This document shows positions 61,951 through 64,000 of a stretch of DNA of 64,000 nucleotides, piece by piece; the first letter of the stretch is position 1; the number at the start of each line of letters is the position of its first letter. The DNA lies in contig NZ_JUIV01000002.1 of NCBI RefSeq assembly GCF_004151235.1, positions 62,001-126,000 of the forward strand, read 5' to 3'. Origin of the DNA: Flavobacterium anhuiense (GTDB lineage: Bacteria; Bacteroidota; Bacteroidia; Flavobacteriales; Flavobacteriaceae). A program made the position numbers and the translations under genes. The notes beneath the pieces were generated by a model. It saw only the letters and a list, made by a program, of their open reading frames with translations. It was not told where the DNA came from and did not search any database.

Positions 61951-63162
61951 CTATTTCTTTTTCTTTGGGGCTGGTTTTTTCGTTGCAGGTTTAATTTCCT
62001 CTTTTGGTTTTTCGGCTGGAGCTGCAGCTGGCTGAGGTTTTTCTACACTTTTAGAAAACAGTTCTGCATTTTCAAACCATTGGTTGGCCAAAACTGTTCC
62101 GTCAGGTTTAAGAAATCCCCATTTTCCTTCGTTTTTTACTCGGGCAACACCACCAATAAATCCTTTATCTTGTTGCGTAAACATGGCGATAATAGCATTT
62201 GTTGTTATGCCATATTGAGTTGGAATTACCAATTTTCCAGATTCATTGATAAATCCCCAGTTGCTTTCTTTTACAGGTGCTAAACCGTTTGTGCTGAAAA
62301 CTTCGGCATCGTTGTAAGTTGGTTCGATTACAAATTTTCCTTCTGGATTAATGAATCCCCATTTTTTTCCAACCAAAACAGGAGCAAGGTTTTTTGAGAA
62401 AGCTTTTCCTTTATCATAAATAGGAAGAATGGCCCAATTTCCTTTTAAATCGATGTATCCTATTTTTCCATTCTTTTTAGCAAAAGTCAAATCTTGAGTT
62501 TCAAAATCCCAGATTTTTTCAGCTCCGTCAACTGGAATAAATTTTCCGCCACTTACCAATCCGAAAGTTTTGTCTTTTCTTGCCCAAGTTGTTCCTTTAA
62601 AATAATTTCCAACTTCGGCATACACTGGTTCAACCAATTCTTTTCCGTTAGTATCAATAATTCCCCAGTTTTTGTTCAGTTCCACTCTCGCAAAACCATT
62701 TTCAAAAGGTTTGATCTGATCGTATTTTGGTTCTAAAACTACAGTCATTTTGTTGTTGATTAGTCCAACTTTATTGTTTTGCCTGATGAACGCAACACCG
62801 TTATTAAAATCAAATAATTTTTCTGAAGCAGGTGCTTTTTGAATTTCTCCTTTTGTATTAATGTAAACCCATTCTTTGTCTTTTTGTACAACTGCAATTC
62901 CGCTGTTAAAATCTTTAGCATCTTTAAAATCTGCTGGAATTACCCAAGTTCCTTTTGCATCGATAAATCCCCATTTTCCACCATTTTCTACAGCAGCCAA
63001 TCCTTCAGAAAAACTTCTGGCAGATTTGTACTGAGGTTCGATTTTAAAAGATCCATCTTTAGACAGATATCCAATTTTAGAATTTTTTTTAACTAATGCT
63101 AATTCTTGGCTATTAACAAATTGAATGCAACCTAGCAATAAAAAAACAAGTGACTTTTTCAT
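61951..63162 (-). CDS. WG-repeat exported protein
   Basis: About 403 residues from ATG 63162 (MKKSLVFLLL, a signal peptide), chosen over an ATG 15 bases earlier. About ten WG-type repeats (KWGFI/VN or D-x-GKxVI-x-P-x-Y) cover the protein, ending in a Lys/Pro/Ala tail. WG repeats are protein-binding modules. It lies between the lyase and the ketoreductase gene; role in pigment formation is unknown. Confidence 0.87.
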   Translation of the reverse strand: MKKSLVFLLLGCIQFVNSQELALVKKNSKIGYLSKDGSFKIEPQYKSARSFSEGLAAVENGGKWGFIDAKGTWVIPADFKDAKDFNSGIAVVQKDKEWVYINTKGEIQKAPASEKLFDFNNGVAFIRQNNKVGLINNKMTVVLEPKYDQIKPFENGFARVELNKNWGIIDTNGKELVEPVYAEVGNYFKGTTWARKDKTFGLVSGGKFIPVDGAEKIWDFETQDLTFAKKNGKIGYIDLKGNWAILPIYDKGKAFSKNLAPVLVGKKWGFINPEGKFVIEPTYNDAEVFSTNGLAPVKESNWGFINESGKLVIPTQYGITTNAIIAMFTQQDKGFIGGVARVKNEGKWGFLKPDGTVLANQWFENAELFSKSVEKPQPAAAPAEKPKEEIKPATKKPAPKKKK

Positions 63163-63202
63163 GATTTTAAGATTCAATATTAATACTATGAAGTAAAGAT
63201 TT

Positions 63203-64000
63203 TTAACTGTTGATCAAATAATCTTTTACTTTTTGAACAAAAGGATACATTACTTGATCTTCCTTAAATTCTGGAATTATATTTCTGATATCGTCGTACC
63301 ATTTTTTAGTGGTAGACGAAATTTGATCTTTTTGTTTTAAATAATCAATTGCCTGAACAATCGTAATTAATTCGATAGCCAAAACTTCAAAAGAATTTTC
63401 AATCACTTTTGATGTAATAACTGCAGCATTTGTTCCCATGCTTACAATGTCTTGATTGTCATTGTTGTTCGGGATACTGTGAACGTACATTGGGTTAGAC
63501 AACATTTGGTTTTCAGCAGTTGTTGAAGTCGCTACAAACTGAACGCCCTGCATTCCGAAATTAAATCCTAATGTTCCTAAGTTTACGAATGGAGGCAAAA
63601 TTTCGTTGATTTTTGAATTCAATAAATAATTCAATTGGCGTTCTGCCAGCATCGTTAATTTTGTAATAACGATTTTCAGTTTATCCATTTCTAGCGAAAT
63701 ATAATCTCCATGGAAATTTCCGCCGTGGTAAACGTGTTTGTTTTTAACGTCAATAATTGGATTGTCGTTTGCCGAGTTAAATTCATCTTCCAGAATAGAA
63801 GCAACATTATTGATAGTCTCTAAAACCGGTCCTAAAATTTGAGGAACGCAACGTAATGAATAATATTCTTGAACTTTTTCTTTGAAGATTTCTTCTGTGT
63901 TTTCGCCAGAATATAAATGATCTTCTCTTTTACGGATCAACGTACTGTCCGAAAGATTTTGTCTCATTCTTTCCGCAACTTCCTGCTGACCTTTATGACG
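63203..64000 (-). CDS. Aromatic amino acid ammonia-lyase (HAL/PAL/TAL family), C-terminal part
   Basis: An open frame of 265 codons that continues past the right edge, so the N-terminal half, with the ASG triad that forms the MIO cofactor, is outside. Recognisable segments are KREDHLYSGENTEEI and SMGTNAAVITSKV. In flexirubin clusters this enzyme is tyrosine (or phenylalanine) lyase making the cinnamate starter; substrate-deciding residues are not in view. A true histidine lyase cannot be excluded. Confidence 0.85.
   Translation of the reverse strand, partial: RHKGQQEVAERMRQNLSDSTLIRKREDHLYSGENTEEIFKEKVQEYYSLRCVPQILGPVLETINNVASILEDEFNSANDNPIIDVKNKHVYHGGNFHGDYISLEMDKLKIVITKLTMLAERQLNYLLNSKINEILPPFVNLGTLGFNFGMQGVQFVATSTTAENQMLSNPMYVHSIPNNNDNQDIVSMGTNAAVITSKVIENSFEVLAIELITIVQAIDYLKQKDQISSTTKKWYDDIRNIIPEFKEDQVMYPFVQKVKDYLINS

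Noticed and set aside
63203..64000. Histidine utilisation (hut) operon
   Set aside because: No urocanase, imidazolonepropionase or other hut gene within view and the neighbouring genes are polyketide-like; however the edge of the window hides the other side, so it is not excluded completely.

Overview
The window looks like chromosome from a Flavobacterium close to F. johnsoniae. It is AT-rich, has Bacteroidota-type -7 promoter elements (TAnnTTTG), uses TTG starts, and carries a SprE/PorW lipoprotein of the gliding/type IX secretion system, several Flavobacteriia-only families (DUF6341, DUF6427, DUF4254, DUF5687, DUF4292) and a complete-looking flexirubin pigment locus. The species assignment is inference from gene content; no comparison was run. 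I saw no tRNA, rRNA, CRISPR array, prophage or insertion sequence.

Left half (1-32.4 kb), core genome: a truncated PaaK/CapK-type adenylate-forming enzyme; purD; two small membrane-protein genes; upp; DUF4254 plus a GT9 heptosyltransferase; two hypothetical genes; a PaaE-like oxidoreductase; a DUF5687/ATPase ABC exporter; sprE; bactofilin; the F-type ATP synthase run atpZ-atpI-like-atpB-E-F-H-A-G (atpD and atpC are not here); a gene-free stretch of 0.66 kb holding a long hairpin and a tandem repeat; GNAT; flippase; dut; nucleotidyltransferase; a TPR-DUF4292-EnvC trio; a CBS protein; rbfA; a LolC/FtsX-type permease; a MATE transporter; dusB.

Right half (32.5-64 kb), almost entirely minus strand: a type II polyketide-style flexirubin cluster, i.e. 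aryl polyene plus dialkylresorcinol. An aromatic amino acid lyase (cut by the right edge) should supply the aryl starter and a PaaK-like ligase should activate it. Two ACPs, three complete ketosynthases, a Cys-less chain-length-factor-like partner, a further Cys-less KS fragment, a ketoreductase, three hotdog dehydratase-like proteins and a thioesterase would build the polyene. DarA and DarB would make the dialkylresorcinol. Several acyltransferase-like proteins (BtrH-like, LpxL-like, a PlsC domain in a 1224-residue MMPL fusion, an Ntn hydrolase) are candidates for the ester bond and membrane placement. LolA, a lipoprotein, MMPL and ABC transporters would handle export.

One small divergent pair interrupts the cluster at 49.5-50.3 kb. 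It flanks a perfect 24-bp palindrome and has no obvious pigment role. Many intergenic gaps, in both halves, hold hairpins built from repeated short words (CACGAATT, AATCTAAAATCT, CTTAGAA, AATTAGAT, TTCCAAAT, CTTTGNCAAAG), which look like families of dispersed palindromic elements.
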